The notes: generated by a model from the letters alone, not told the origin. 64,000 nt of DNA from Escherichia coli (GCF_011881725.1 NZ_JAATUR010000009.1:42986-106985), one strand, 5' to 3'. Counted from the stretch's first letter, positions 1-11,399 are shown. Program-made: numbers and translations.

Positions 1-446
1 CCGATCTTATAGGTCACATCATAACCGAGCATTTTTTCTGACTTGTCATACACCGTTTTACAACGCTGCTGCGTGGTAGTGTAAGTATCGCTTTCCTGGA
101 GAGAGCCCTGGATCTGGTTACCGGCATATCCGCCGCCCAGCGCCCCTACAACAGTGGCGACATCTTTACCGCGACCACCACCAAACTGATGCCCTATCAC
201 CCCGCCAGCGACAGCCCCGAGGACTGAACCCGCGATGCGGTTTTCATCCTGCACTGGTCGGCGATGGGTCACCGTGACATTGCGGCACTCCTGACGCGGT
301 GTTTTAACTGTTTCCTTGATTGGGGTTGCAGATACAACCTGAGCGTATTGCGGGCCACGTTCAAACACGTTCAGACTGGCCACTGCCGCTACGCCAAGCG
401 CAGCCGCGACACCAATCCCGATACCCGCCAACATTGATTTATTCAC
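1..446 (-). CDS. ycfJ: YcfJ, glycine-zipper envelope protein (3' end cut by window edge)
   Basis: About 148 codons of a protein I recall as 179 residues; the C-terminus lies before base 1. A hydrophobic N-terminal segment (about residues 5-25) suggests a signal anchor. It is followed by a long Gly-rich stretch (about residues 72-112, with AVAGGVIG and GALGGGYAG) typical of the glycine-zipper 2TM family, which inserts in or spans membranes. The start is GTG at 446-444, chosen because a strong AAGGAGGT ribosome site lies just upstream; an ATG four codons inside has no such site. Stress and biofilm links are reported for this family, but the biochemical role is unknown. Confidence 0.9.
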   Translation of the reverse strand, partial: MNKSMLAGIGIGVAAALGVAAVASLNVFERGPQYAQVVSATPIKETVKTPRQECRNVTVTHRRPVQDENRIAGSVLGAVAGGVIGHQFGGGRGKDVATVVGALGGGYAGNQIQGSLQESDTYTTTQQRCKTVYDKSEKMLGYDVTYKI

Positions 447-555
447 GGGAACACCTCCTTCTTTGCAGTTATGTCAATCATGCAAGCGAAGGGGTGAAAC
501 GACCATCAGACAGAAGATGAAAAGCGCGGGAATAACAGGAAAAACGGAGGGATTC

Positions 556-660
556 AGAGGAGTCTGATGCCTGACAGGATGCTTAACACATCTTAGCAGG
601 CCTACAGATCGTACCGCTTCTTTAGGGCGGATAAGGCGTTTACGCCACATCCGCCAGTGC
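556..660. repeat. BIME: two REP-like palindromes between ycfJ and ndh
   Basis: Two imperfect palindromes in opposite orientation: one at about 556-607 (TGATGCCTGACAGGATGC...) and a clearer REP at 625-660 (GGCGGATAAGGCGTTTACGCC). This is the usual Enterobacteriaceae intergenic repeat. It lies downstream of ndh and may protect that mRNA's 3' end. Confidence 0.75.
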
Positions 661-667
661 ACGCCGA

Positions 668-1972
668 TTAATGCAGTTTCAGACGCGGACGGATAACGCG
701 GTTGATACTGCCCACCAGCATCATTAACCCGGTTTTAAAGTAGCCATGCAGCGCAATCTGATGCATTCGGTATAGCGAGATATACACAAAGCGCGCAATA
801 CGTCCTTCAATCATCATTGAACCACGCGTCAGGTTACCCATCAGGCTACCAACGGTGGAGAAGTTCGACAGCGATACCAACGAACCGTGATCCTTATACT
901 GATAATTTTTCAGCGGTTTACCGTTCATCTGCGCCAGAATGTTGTTCATTGCGCAGGTCGCCATCTGATGCGCGGCCTGAGCGCGCGGCGGTACAAAGCC
1001 CCCTTCCGGACGCGGGCATGACGCGCAGTCGCCAATAGCGTAAATGTCTGGATCGCGCGTGGTCTGCAGTGTCGGTTCCACCACCAGTTGGTTGATACGG
1101 TTGGTTTCAAGACCACCAATATCTTTCAGGAAATCTGGGGCTTTTATCCCGGCAGCCCACACCATCAGATCGGCCTCAATATATTCGCCCTCTTTAGTGT
1201 GCAGACCACCTTTATCAGCACTGGTGACCATGGTTTGCGTCAGCACGCGAACACCCAGTTTCGTTAACTCATTGTGGGCAGCAGCAGAGATACGTGGCGG
1301 CAACGCAGGCAAAATGCGTTCGCCCGCCTCGATCAGCGTTACGTTCAATGCTTCGTTAGTCAGGCCCTTGTAACCGTAGCTATGCAACTGCTTCACTGCA
1401 TTGTGCAATTCAGCAGAGAGTTCTACACCCGTCGCGCCGCCGCCAACAATCGCAATGTTCACTTTGCCATTCGCGCCAAGGTTGGCGGAGTATTTCAGGA
1501 ACAGATTCAGCATCTCCTGGTGGAAACGACGCGCCTGATGCGGGTTATCAAGGAAAATGCAGTTCTCTTTCACACCTGGTGTGTTGAAATCGTTAGAGGT
1601 GCTGCCCAGCGCCATTACCAGGGTGTCATAAGCGATTTTACGTTCCGGTACCAGCAGTTCACCTTTTTCGTCGCGCAATTCAGCAATGGTGATTGTTTTC
1701 GCTTCACGATCGATATCGACCACAGAACCCAGCTGGAACTGGAAACCGTGATTACGTGCATGGGCCAAATAGCTCAGCGCATCGACACCTTCATCGAGCG
1801 ATCCGGTCGCCACTTCGTGCAGCAGCGGTTTCCACAGGTGGCTGTGGTTACGATCTACCAGCGTAATTTTGGCTTTTTTCTTGCGTCCCAGCTTATGTCC
1901 AAGCTGAGTCGCCATTTCCAGCCCACCAGCACCGCCGCCGACAATCACAATTTTTTTCAATGGCGTAGTCAA
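668..1972 (-). CDS. ndh: NADH dehydrogenase II (non-proton-pumping NADH:quinone oxidoreductase)
   Basis: Peripheral membrane flavoprotein that passes electrons from NADH to ubiquinone without pumping protons. Two Rossmann folds are visible: [11 protein letters not shown] at about residues 9-19 for FAD and [14 protein letters not shown] near 175 for [12 protein letters not shown] near 310 is the second FAD motif. The C-terminal basic/amphipathic region is expected to attach to the inner membrane. Start is TTG at 1972, giving 434 residues; an AAGGGGGT site sits 6-7 bases upstream. An in-frame ATG nine codons earlier has no good ribosome site. Monocistronic, with an FNR site upstream fitting anaerobic repression. 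Confidence 0.97.
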   Translation of the reverse strand: MTTPLKKIVIVGGGAGGLEMATQLGHKLGRKKKAKITLVDRNHSHLWKPLLHEVATGSLDEGVDALSYLAHARNHGFQFQLGSVVDIDREAKTITIAELRDEKGELLVPERKIAYDTLVMALGSTSNDFNTPGVKENCIFLDNPHQARRFHQEMLNLFLKYSANLGANGKVNIAIVGGGATGVELSAELHNAVKQLHSYGYKGLTNEALNVTLIEAGERILPALPPRISAAAHNELTKLGVRVLTQTMVTSADKGGLHTKEGEYIEADLMVWAAGIKAPDFLKDIGGLETNRINQLVVEPTLQTTRDPDIYAIGDCASCPRPEGGFVPPRAQAAHQMATCAMNNILAQMNGKPLKNYQYKDHGSLVSLSNFSTVGSLMGNLTRGSMMIEGRIARFVYISLYRMHQIALHGYFKTGLMMLVGSINRVIRPRLKLH

Positions 1973-2108
1973 CGTGACCCCCTTAAATTTATTAACCAAT
2001 TGTTAATTAATAGTTATTTATATAGCTCTTAATTAACAACAGGTTACAACAATGAAAACCTTCTTCGCTATTGAGAATAACATGAATGGTGCATTGGTCA
2101 TACCAAAA

Positions 2109-2122
2109 TTGATGTTAATCAA
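2109..2122. promoter_or_regulatory. FNR-binding site upstream of ndh
   Basis: TTGATGTTAATCAA is an exact match to the FNR consensus TTGAT-N4-ATCAA. It is centred about 143 bases from the ndh TTG start, consistent with the upstream FNR site known to repress ndh without oxygen. The second, weaker FNR site known in E. coli was not located with confidence. Confidence 0.85.
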
Positions 2123-2243
2123 GTTTTGTTGCTGAAAAGATAGGCGCATTTACCAGTTGAGATCAAAAAACACAGCTTATTGTTTATTATTTAAACGAAA
2201 TCGGGAGGGTGATATAGGGTGAGACGTATACGGAGGGCGTTTG

Positions 2244-2274
<31 letters not shown>

Positions 2275-2345
2275 TTCCCCGGTTTCCCGGATTGCAGGCA
2301 TGCCAGAGAGAGCTGGCCGACTCTCTCTGTCTGGAAGGGATAATA

Positions 2346-2429
2346 CAAGGCCTGATCAGACGCGAACGGCGTCGCATCAGGCACATTGCCAGTGTCGGAT
2401 GCGGCGTGAACGCCTTATCCGATCTACAG
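2346..2429. repeat. BIME: two REP palindromes between ycfP and ndh
   Basis: CCTGATCAGACGCG...CGTCGCATCAGG and, in tandem, GTCGGATGCGGCGTGAACGCC-type REP sequence form two palindromic units. They sit downstream of ycfP at the end of the hinT-ycfP gene string and upstream of the ndh promoter. Confidence 0.85.
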
Positions 2430-2481
2430 AATCCGGGGCCACATCAGATACCGACAAGGTGACCTGATGCGACGATGCCAA

Positions 2482-3024
2482 TTAACCGAGGGTTTTGAAT
2501 GCCTTAATGCGCTGCAAATGCGGAGAGATATTTTTGAATTTATGCGTCTGCTCTTCGTCCCAGACAATCTCGTAATAATGATGCAACTCTTCAGATGTTC
2601 GCTGGCTGTTAAGCGCCTCATCGTGACGCGATAAAATAACCAGACAACGATCGCGATTCTTCTCACGGAAGTTGGTCACACACTTGGTGGCAATATCGGC
2701 ATACTCTTCCGGGCGATCAATCTTCCCTTCCATGTTCTCATAAGGGAACAAATTGGGGTTGAAGATCACCTGGCGGATATCACAGAGAAAACCAATCCGC
2801 TCCGCCCAATAGCCACCCAGACCAACACCACAAATGAGCGGGCGCTCATCGACATTCAGTTGCAGCATTTTGTCCACTTCTTTAAGCAGATGCTGCATAT
2901 CGTGTTTCGGATGCAGAGTGCTGTAGCTTATCAAGCGTACATCCGGGTCAATAAACTGCAATTGTAAGACTTTCTCGTGGTTACCCGGACTGTTAGAGTC
3001 AAAACCGTGTAAATAGATAATCAT
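2482..3024 (-). CDS. ycfP: YcfP, UPF0227 esterase-like alpha/beta protein
   Basis: 180 residues. The N-terminus [11 protein letters not shown] and the downstream [10 protein letters not shown] resemble an alpha/beta hydrolase, the latter standing where the nucleophile elbow GxSxG would be. The expected serine is replaced (G-V-G-L-G), so ordinary esterase chemistry is doubtful. Start ATG at 3024 gives the usual family length; an upstream ATG adds 19 residues that overlap nagZ and are not family-like. It lies 22 bases after nagZ and is probably the last gene of the hinT-ycfL-lpoB-thiK-nagZ-ycfP string. Function unknown. Confidence 0.93.
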   Translation of the reverse strand: MIIYLHGFDSNSPGNHEKVLQLQFIDPDVRLISYSTLHPKHDMQHLLKEVDKMLQLNVDERPLICGVGLGGYWAERIGFLCDIRQVIFNPNLFPYENMEGKIDRPEEYADIATKCVTNFREKNRDRCLVILSRHDEALNSQRTSEELHHYYEIVWDEEQTHKFKNISPHLQRIKAFKTLG

Positions 3025-3046
3025 CGCTTCCTCACATAAGCCAGGG

Positions 3047-4887
<1,841 letters not shown>

Positions 4888-4907
<20 letters not shown>

Positions 4908-5529
4908 CTTTACCTGACCAGATAATTTCGCCCGTCTGCACCAGCATCAGCTGCATTTGCAGAGTAGGAGCGTTAACGTTGCCAGAGGCGCTGGAATAAA
5001 GCACATAATGAGCGCCTACATTGCGAGCAATGCCAATGGCTTTACTACGGGTGCCTAAGCTGTCCTGCGGCGACAAACCTAATTGCTGCTTGGCCATCGA
5101 AAGCTGCTGGGCGGAAACCAGGGTAAATTTACCATTATTGGCCAGCGCATTACGCAGCGTTTCGGTCGCTTCTCCGGCATTCAGCGAACCGTTAGTGCGG
5201 TTGTTAACGCTATCAACCAGCAGGACGCTACCCGCAGTCACGCCGTCAGCCCCTAGCATCTTACTGACCATCGGCTGCATTGCGCCGTTCCAGTCATAAT
5301 GACGAATATGCGGCGCAGGTGGTGCTGTTTGGTCTTCGTGCTCAATTGGCCCTGGCTGCTGCGGGATCGTCGGCACTGATGGCACTGTTGGTACTGGCTG
5401 TTGCGGCTCGGCAGGTTGCTCCGGCGCAGGTTTCACCTCTTCTACCGGTGCAGGTTCTCGTGGCCCCACACACCCGGCGAGAAACATCGCCAGTGCAGTA
5501 ATCAAGGCGTAGCGACTCATTTTTGTCAT
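4888..5529 (-). CDS. lpoB: LpoB, outer-membrane lipoprotein activator of PBP1B
   Basis: Lipoprotein that reaches through the peptidoglycan and stimulates the bifunctional synthase PBP1B (MrcB). The signal peptide ends in the lipobox LAGC (Cys20). It is followed by a disordered linker rich in Pro, Glu and Gln (about residues 25-70), then a globular domain from about 75 that binds the UB2H domain of PBP1B. Start ATG at 5529 gives 213 residues; a TTG just before it is also possible but an AAGGGG ribosome site suits the ATG. Its last 20 bases overlap thiK. Confidence 0.96.
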
Positions 5530-5542
5530 CAAGATTCACCCC

Positions 5543-5920
5543 TTACAAATATAGATAAAGTCTGACTTTGTGCGCCCCCAGAAAATTGGCGCTGCCGTAC
5601 AGCGTTACCGCCGAATGTGCGGGAATGGTAACGCTGCGTGGCGTTTCCAGAGGATGCATCTCCAGTCCTCTGGCGTCATACCAGTAAAAACGATAATGAA
5701 CGGTAACGGGTTCTTGCCTTTCGTTATAAAGCGTCGAGGATGCTGAAGGCTGAATGTCAGACGTAGAAAGCACCGGCTTTTCTGCGCTGATGCCCGCTGC
5801 CAGTAAAGATGATTCCATCACCAGCGATTGTTCATCATTGACCGGAATTTCCGGATGAGAACGACAGCCTACCAGCAACAACAACGCCAGAGACACCAGC
5901 CCAAAGCATCCTTTTCTCAT
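5543..5920 (-). CDS. ycfL: YcfL, DUF1425 lipoprotein
   Basis: 125 residues. Type II signal peptide with lipobox LVGC (Cys19), then a beta-rich domain including VHYRFYWYDARGLEM, characteristic of DUF1425. Probably anchored in the outer membrane. It begins two bases after the hinT stop and ends 13 bases before lpoB, so it is cotranscribed with both. No defined function is known to me; the operon suggests an envelope role. Confidence 0.92.
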   Translation of the reverse strand: MRKGCFGLVSLALLLLVGCRSHPEIPVNDEQSLVMESSLLAAGISAEKPVLSTSDIQPSASSTLYNERQEPVTVHYRFYWYDARGLEMHPLETPRSVTIPAHSAVTLYGSANFLGAHKVRLYLYL

Positions 5921-5922
5921 CG

Positions 5923-6282
5923 TTACAGGCCTTTATGTGCCAGCATTGGCCCCAACGGACGGCCACCCAGGAGGTGCATATGAATGTGATAGACCTCTTG
6001 TCCGCCATGACGGTTGGTGTTCATGATCAAACGATAGCCATCTTCGGCAATGCCTTCTTGCTCGGCGATTTTTGCCGCTACGGTGATCATACGTCCCAGC
6101 GCCTGCTCATGCTCGACAGATACGTCGTTCACGGTAGGGATGAGGGTATTTGGAATGATCAGAATATGCGTTGGCGCTTGCGGTGAAATATCGCGAAACG
6201 CCGTTACCAGTTCATCCTGGTAGACGATATCGGAGGGGATCTCACGACGAATAATTTTGCTGAAAATAGTTTCTTCTGCCAC
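5923..6282 (-). CDS. hinT: HinT, purine nucleoside phosphoramidase (HIT family)
   Basis: Hydrolyses adenosine 5'-phosphoramidates and aminoacyl-AMP. The histidine triad is seen as [10 protein letters not shown] near residue 100, preceded by RHGGQEV. GTG start at 6282 gives 119 residues, with an AAGGAAAA site upstream; an ATG six codons earlier overlaps that site and is less likely. First gene of the string running to ycfP. A TATACT hexamer on the minus strand (6347-6342) about 60 bases upstream is a candidate -10 box. Confidence 0.95.
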   Translation of the reverse strand: MAEETIFSKIIRREIPSDIVYQDELVTAFRDISPQAPTHILIIPNTLIPTVNDVSVEHEQALGRMITVAAKIAEQEGIAEDGYRLIMNTNRHGGQEVYHIHMHLLGGRPLGPMLAHKGL

Positions 6283-6615
6283 GACATTTTCCTTTTTCAA
6301 ATAGCCATGCGTTGCACCATGCTACGCCGCGCCACACTGCGAGTATAGAGTATGGTCGAGTTAAACCTGCTCTTTCAACCTTAAGCCACGATTTATTAAG
6401 CAAAAAATCATAATGCTGCCGTATATATCGCCATTATTCCCATTTCTACCTGCGAATGCGCTGAAAAGTCATTCTCTGTTTGGTTTACATATTAAATATG
6501 AATGCGTATATTTCTCATTTGCATTTACATGCAAAATTATTCGCGCGCTAAATATAACTGCTCATCGCCCTCCTCTGGGATGAGCATGACGACAATATAA
6601 ACCAAGAGATTTCAA
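6283..6615. promoter_or_regulatory. Divergent hinT-fhuE intergenic region
   Basis: 333 bases without a gene. The left side carries the hinT promoter (candidate -10 TATACT on the minus strand at 6347-6342). The right side (about 6480-6600) is very AT-rich and must hold the fhuE promoter. Around 6501-6525 is a run of ATGA/CATT-type blocks loosely like a Fur box, as expected for an iron-regulated receptor, but the match is too weak to mark as a site. An inverted repeat CATCGCCCTCCTCTGGGATG is not well paired. Confidence 0.5.
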
Positions 6616-8805
6616 ATGCTTTCGACACAATTTCACAGGGATAATCCACATCAAGCCGTAACCAAACCGTCGCTGCTTACCGCCTGCATAGCGCTGGCAC
6701 TATTTCCTTCTGCCGCTTTTGCCGCCCCAACGACTGAAGAAACGGTGATTGTTGAGAGTTCAGGCACTCTGCCGATTGATGACGAAAATGATTACAGCGT
6801 TACGTCTACCTCTGCGGGTACCAAAATGCAGATGACTCAGCGTGATATCCCTCAGTCGGTCACCATTGTCAGCCAGCAGCGGATGGAAGATCAGCAGTTA
6901 CAAACGCTGGGAGAAGTGATGGAAAACACTCTGGGGATCAGCAAAAGCCAGGCTGATTCCGATCGTACTCTTTATTATTCGCGTGGATTCCAGATCGATA
7001 ACTATATGGTCGACGGTATCCCAACCTATTTTGAATCGCGCTGGAATCTGGGCGACGCACTTTCTGATATGGCGCTGTTTGAACGCGTAGAAGTGGTGAG
7101 AGGCGCGACGGGATTGATGACCGGCACGGGTAATCCATCCGCGGCAATTAATATGGTTCGTAAACACGCGACCAGTCGTGAATTTAAAGGGGATATCTCG
7201 GCGGAATACGGTAGCTGGAACAAAGAACGGTATGTGGCGGATTTGCAAAGTCCACTAACCGAAGACGGCAATGTCCGCGCGCGAATTGTTGGTGGCTACC
7301 AGAATAACGACTCATGGCTGGACCGCTACAACAGTGAAAAAACCTTTTTCTCCGGCATTGTCGATGCTGATTTAGGCGAGCTTACCTCACTTTCTGCAGG
7401 TTACGAATACCAACGCATTGATGTTAATAGCCCGACCTGGGGCGGTTTACCGCGCTGGAATACCGACGGCAGCAGCAACAATTATGATCGCGCACGCAGT
7501 ACCGCACCTGACTGGGCGTACAACGATAAAGAGATCAACAAAGTCTTTATGTCCTTGAAGCAGCGCTTTGCTGATACCTGGCAAGCGACGCTGAATGCCA
7601 CCCACTCCGAAGTCGAATTTGACAGCAAAATGATGTATGTCGATGCCTATGTAAACAAAGCGAATGGCATGCTGGTTGGGCCATACAGTAATTATGGACC
7701 TGGCTTTGATTATGTTGGCGGTACCGGCTGGAACAGCGGCAAGCGTAAAGTTGATGCGCTAGATTTGTTCGCTGACGGCAGTTACGAATTGTTTGGTCGT
7801 CAGCATAATCTGATGTTTGGTGGCAGTTACAGCAAACAAAATAATCGTTACTTCAGCTCATGGGCCAATATATTCCCGAATGAAATCGGCAGTTTCTACA
7901 ACTTTAATGGCAATTTTCCGCAAACCGACTGGTCTCCGCAGAGCCTGGCGCAGGACGATACCACACATATGAAATCTCTGTATGCCGCCACCCGTGTCAC
8001 ACTTGCCGACCCACTACATCTTATCCTCGGAGCGCGTTATACCAACTGGCGGATTGATACACTGACCTACAGTATGGAAAAAAACCATACAACCCCATAC
8101 GCCGGATTGGTTTACGACATTAATGACAACTGGTCGACCTATGCCAGTTACACATCTATTTTCCAGCCGCAAAATGATCGTGACAGTTCGGGCAAATATC
8201 TTGCGCCAATCACGGGTAACAACTATGAGCTCGGTCTGAAGTCAGACTGGATGAATAGCCGTTTGACCACCACGCTGGCCATCTTCCGTATTGAGCAGGA
8301 TAATGTCGCGCAGTCCACCGGTATGCCTATCCCCGGTAGTAACGGCGAAACCGCTTATAAAGCGGTGGATGGAACGGTAAGTAAAGGTGTGGAATTTGAA
8401 CTCAACGGCGCAATTACCGACAACTGGCAACTGACGTTTGGTGCAACACGCTATATTGCAGAAGACAACGAAGGGAATGCGGTAAACCCAAACCTGCCAC
8501 GCACTACAGTTAAAATGTTCACCAGCTATCGGTTGCCTGTCATGCCAGAGTTGACGGTCGGTGGCGGTGTTAACTGGCAAAATCGCGTATATACCGATAC
8601 GGTGACACCATATGGCACCTTCCGCGCCGAGCAAGGTAGCTACGCGCTGGTGGATCTATTCACCCGCTACCAGGTGACGAAAAACTTCTCGTTGCAGGGG
8701 AACGTCAATAACCTGTTTGACAAAACCTACGATACCAACGTGGAAGGTTCTATCGTCTACGGCGCACCACGTAATTTCAGTATTACCGGCACGTATCAAT
8801 TCTGA
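6616..8805 (+). CDS. fhuE: FhuE, TonB-dependent receptor for coprogen, rhodotorulic acid and ferrioxamine
   Basis: Outer-membrane receptor taking up ferric hydroxamate siderophores with energy from TonB-ExbBD. After a signal peptide ending near AFAA (about residue 36) comes the TonB box ETVIVE. The plug domain follows (about 60-190, including YYSRGFQI and RVEVVRGATGLM), then a 22-strand barrel ending in the aromatic C-terminus TGTYQF. Length 729 equals the E. coli protein. Monocistronic and convergent with ptsG. The mature N-terminus (about 36-60) differs from the K-12 sequence I remember, while the barrel is highly alike. Confidence 0.96.
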   Translation: MLSTQFHRDNPHQAVTKPSLLTACIALALFPSAAFAAPTTEETVIVESSGTLPIDDENDYSVTSTSAGTKMQMTQRDIPQSVTIVSQQRMEDQQLQTLGEVMENTLGISKSQADSDRTLYYSRGFQIDNYMVDGIPTYFESRWNLGDALSDMALFERVEVVRGATGLMTGTGNPSAAINMVRKHATSREFKGDISAEYGSWNKERYVADLQSPLTEDGNVRARIVGGYQNNDSWLDRYNSEKTFFSGIVDADLGELTSLSAGYEYQRIDVNSPTWGGLPRWNTDGSSNNYDRARSTAPDWAYNDKEINKVFMSLKQRFADTWQATLNATHSEVEFDSKMMYVDAYVNKANGMLVGPYSNYGPGFDYVGGTGWNSGKRKVDALDLFADGSYELFGRQHNLMFGGSYSKQNNRYFSSWANIFPNEIGSFYNFNGNFPQTDWSPQSLAQDDTTHMKSLYAATRVTLADPLHLILGARYTNWRIDTLTYSMEKNHTTPYAGLVYDINDNWSTYASYTSIFQPQNDRDSSGKYLAPITGNNYELGLKSDWMNSRLTTTLAIFRIEQDNVAQSTGMPIPGSNGETAYKAVDGTVSKGVEFELNGAITDNWQLTFGATRYIAEDNEGNAVNPNLPRTTVKMFTSYRLPVMPELTVGGGVNWQNRVYTDTVTPYGTFRAEQGSYALVDLFTRYQVTKNFSLQGNVNNLFDKTYDTNVEGSIVYGAPRNFSITGTYQF

Positions 8806-8816
8806 ATAACACCTGT

Positions 8817-8843
8817 AAAAAAGGCAGCCATCTGGCTGCCTTA
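8817..8843 (-). terminator. ptsG terminator (shared hairpin with fhuE)
   Basis: GGCAGCC-AGAT-GGCTGCC hairpin followed on the minus strand by TTTTTT. It lies between the convergent ends of fhuE and ptsG. The T run is good only in the ptsG direction; on the plus strand the stem is followed by TTAG, so fhuE termination here would be weaker. Confidence 0.85.
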
Positions 8844-8864
8844 GTCTCCCCAACGTCTGACGGA

Positions 8865-10298
8865 TTAGTGGTTACGGATGTACTCATCCATCTCGGTTTT
8901 CAGGTTATCGGATTTAGTACCGAAAATCGCCTGAACACCAGAACCAGCAACCACTACGCCCGCTGCGCCCAGTTTCTTCAGGCCAGCCTGATCCACTTTG
9001 GACACATCAGCGACGCTGACGCGTAAACGGGTAATACATGCGTCGAGGTTAGTGATGTTTTCTTTACCACCAAATGCAGCAACCAGAGCCGGTGCCATTT
9101 CGCTGGTACCGGTAGCTTTCGCATCTTCAGTTGCGTCTTCACGACCCGGGGTTTTCAGATCCAGAGCTTTAATCAGCACGCGGAAGATGGTGTAGTAAAC
9201 AATCGCATAACCAATACCGACGATCGGGAACAGCCACAGTTTGCTGCTGTTACCAGACAGAACGATGAAGTCAATCAGGCCGTGCGAGAACGATGTACCG
9301 TCGCGCATCCCGAGAAGAATACAGATTGGGAATGCCAGACCCGCCAGAATCGCGTGGATGATGTACAGGATCGGCGCAACGAACATGAAGGAGAACTCGA
9401 TCGGCTCGGTAATACCGGTCAGGAACGAGGTCAGCGCTGCGGAGATCATGATACCGCCCACTTTAGCGCGGTTTTCTGGTTTAGCAGAGTGCCAGATAGC
9501 AATTGCGGCAGCCGGCAGACCATACATTTTGAACAGGAAACCACCAGACAGTTTACCTGCAGTTGGGTCACCCGCCATATAACGCGGAATGTCACCGTGG
9601 AACACCTGACCTGCTGCGTTGGTGTATTCACCAATCTGCATCTGGAAAGGCACGTTCCAGATGTGGTGCAGACCAAACGGTACCAGGCAGCGTTCGATGA
9701 AGCCGTAAATGCCAAACGCAACTACCGGGTTCTGGTAAGCAGCCCACTGAGAGAAAGTCTGGATTGCAGAACCAATCGGCGGCCAAATGAAGGACAACAC
9801 AACGCCAGTAAAGATGGCAGCCAGGCCAGAGATGATCGGCACAAAGCGTTTACCGGCAAAGAAGCCAAGATACTCAGGCAGCTTAATACGGTAGAAACGG
9901 TTAAACATGTACGCTGCGATCGCACCGGAGATGATCCCCCCGAGTACGCCAGTATCCGCCAGATGTTTAGCGGCGATTTCTTCTGCAGGTAAATGCAGTA
10001 CCAGCGGAGCAACCACGGCCATGGTTTTAACCATGATGCCATAGGCAACTACTGCGGCCAGCGCGGATACACCATCGTTATTGGTAAAGCCGAGGGCGAC
10101 ACCAATTGCAAAAATCAGTGGCATGTTAGCAAAGACGGAACCGCCTGCTTCTGCCATAACATGCGATACAACGGCGGGCAGCCAGCTGAAATTCGCGGAA
10201 CCGACGCCCAGCAGAATACCTGCGATAGGCAGTACGGATACCGGCAGCATCAGCGATTTACCGACCTTTTGCAGGTTAGCAAATGCATTCTTAAACAT
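8865..10298 (-). CDS. ptsG: Glucose-specific PTS permease, EIICB
   Basis: Imports glucose and phosphorylates it with phosphate from EIIA-Glc. The N-terminal EIIC membrane domain (about residues 1-390) has about ten hydrophobic spans and the sugar-binding GITEPIEF motif. The C-terminal EIIB domain has the phosphorylated cysteine in [13 protein letters not shown] at 10298 gives 477 residues and follows CAGGAG; the 23-codon upstream extension in the same frame crosses the known leader and is not used. Monocistronic. Control is by Mlc and CRP at the promoter and by SgrS base pairing at the ribosome site. Confidence 0.97.
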
Positions 10299-10302
10299 AA
10301 TT

Positions 10303-10325
10303 GAGAGTGCTCCTGAGTATGGGTG
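10303..10325 (-). promoter_or_regulatory. SgrS sRNA pairing region and ribosome site of ptsG
   Basis: On the minus strand the leader reads CCATACTCAGGAGCACTC just before the ATG. This is the segment of ptsG mRNA known in E. coli to pair with SgrS sRNA, blocking translation and leading to RNase E decay during sugar-phosphate stress. It includes the AGGAG ribosome site. SgrS itself is not in this window. Confidence 0.8.
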
Positions 10326-10392
10326 CTTTTTTACGTTCTCACGCGTGGCAAGGGGGGAGAGCCTCACCGTATACAGGGCATCTAAGCGCCCT

Positions 10393-10419
10393 TTATTTAT
10401 TACACAGAGTAAAATAATT
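10393..10419. promoter_or_regulatory. Mlc operator in the ptsG promoter
   Basis: The AT-rich imperfect palindrome TTATTTATTACACAGAGTAA and its continuation matches the operator type bound by the glucose-responsive repressor Mlc. It lies about 95-120 bases upstream of the ptsG ATG, close to the expected transcription start. Confidence 0.65.
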
Positions 10420-10430
10420 CAGTGTTGATT

Positions 10431-10451
10431 TGTTTGACGGCTATCACGTTT
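10431..10451. promoter_or_regulatory. CRP-cAMP site of the ptsG promoter
   Basis: On the minus strand AACGTGATAGCCGTCAAACA has one good CRP half (CGTGA) and a degenerate second half. Its place immediately upstream of the Mlc operator matches the activating CRP site described for ptsG. A further CRP-like half-site (TGTGACATATG, about 10491-10503) lies upstream. Confidence 0.6.
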
Positions 10452-10520
10452 CAACTTCAGATCATTGGAGAAGTTGCACATTTTGACAAAACATATGTCA
10501 CAATATTTCAAGCGTGGTTG

Positions 10521-10546
10521 TTCACCGCCCAATTTTCGGCGGTGAA
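10521..10546. terminator. Hairpin between ycfH and ptsG
   Basis: TTCACCGCC and GGCGGTGAA form a perfect 9-bp stem with an 8-base loop, downstream of ycfH on the minus strand. No T run follows in that direction, so it may be an mRNA-stabilising or partial terminator structure at the end of the pabC-ycfH gene string. Confidence 0.45.
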
Positions 10547-10591
10547 CTTTACTCGTTTTAGCCATTAATTACGAGCTTTAAAAAAACTCAT

Positions 10592-11389
10592 TCAACGGAT
10601 GGATTGAAGGCGGGAAGCGTCGATATGAAATAGACGGGCAAAGTTATCGGTGGTTACCTGCGCCAGTTCTTCAACGGCAACACCTTTCAACACAGCCATG
10701 TATTCTGCAACGTCACGAACCATCGCAGGTTGATTCTCTTTTCCTCGATGCGGTACAGGTGCAAGATAAGGCGAGTCCGTTTCCACCAGTAGCCGATCCA
10801 GAGGGACGTAACGTGCGGCATCACGCAGTTGTTCCGCATTACGGAAGGTCACAATACCTGAAAAGGAGATGTAAAATCCGAGATCCAGTAATTTACCCGC
10901 CGTTTCTCTGTCCTCTGTAAAACAGTGTAGTACGCCACCGCAATCCGTCACCTTTTCTTCGCGCAGAATTGCCAGCGTATCGGCGCGGGCATCACGCGTA
11001 TGGACGATTACCGGTTTGTTCAGTTCACGACCAATCTGAATATGATGGATGAAGGACTCTTGCTGACGTACTTTAGTTTCTGGCGTGTAATAATAATCCA
11101 GCCCGGTTTCACCCAGCGCAACAACGCCCTCTTCTGCCGCCAGACGGCGTAAATCGTCCACATCGTAGGGATCATTCTGGTTTAGCGGATGTACGCCGCA
11201 AGAAAATACAACGTTGTCGCGTTCGCCCACCAGATCCCGCATATGCAGATAACCCGGTAATGTTGTGGCTACTGCCAGACAAAATTTCACATCGCGTGCG
11301 GCGGCTTTCGCCAGAACGTCATCCACGTCCTTATGCAAAGATTCATAATCCAGACCATCAAGATGGCAGTGTGAGTCGACTAAAAACAT
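10592..11389 (-). CDS. ycfH: YcfH, TatD-family metal-dependent hydrolase
   Basis: 265 residues with the full TatD metal centre: HCH in DSHCHLDG near the N-terminus, Glu in GETGLDYYY (about 93), His in VIVHTRDA (about 128), His in LHCFTE (about 153) and Asp in LLVETDSPYLAP (about 203). Members are Mg2+-dependent 3'-5' exonucleases or related phosphodiesterases; the exact substrate of this paralogue is unsettled. ATG at 11389 gives the usual length; an ATG 20 codons upstream overlaps holB. It lies 10 bases after holB, in a conserved replication/cell-wall gene string. Confidence 0.94.
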   Translation of the reverse strand: MFLVDSHCHLDGLDYESLHKDVDDVLAKAAARDVKFCLAVATTLPGYLHMRDLVGERDNVVFSCGVHPLNQNDPYDVDDLRRLAAEEGVVALGETGLDYYYTPETKVRQQESFIHHIQIGRELNKPVIVHTRDARADTLAILREEKVTDCGGVLHCFTEDRETAGKLLDLGFYISFSGIVTFRNAEQLRDAARYVPLDRLLVETDSPYLAPVPHRGKENQPAMVRDVAEYMAVLKGVAVEELAQVTTDNFARLFHIDASRLQSIR

Positions 11390-11399
11390 GATGTTTCTC

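Noticed and set aside
474..662. 62-codon minus-strand frame between ycfJ and ndh
   Set aside because: Half of it is BIME sequence, and no ribosome site precedes it.
1274..2032. 252-codon plus-strand open frame opposite ndh
   Set aside because: Lies wholly within ndh and its leader, translation shows no domain, and ndh is certain on the other strand.
2071..2084. TTGAGAATAACATG as the second FNR site of ndh
   Set aside because: The right half does not fit ATCAA and the spacing from the perfect site does not match the known arrangement, so I did not call it.
6501..6525. Fur box before fhuE
   Set aside because: A Fur site is expected from biology, but the best match by eye is weak and its register is ambiguous.
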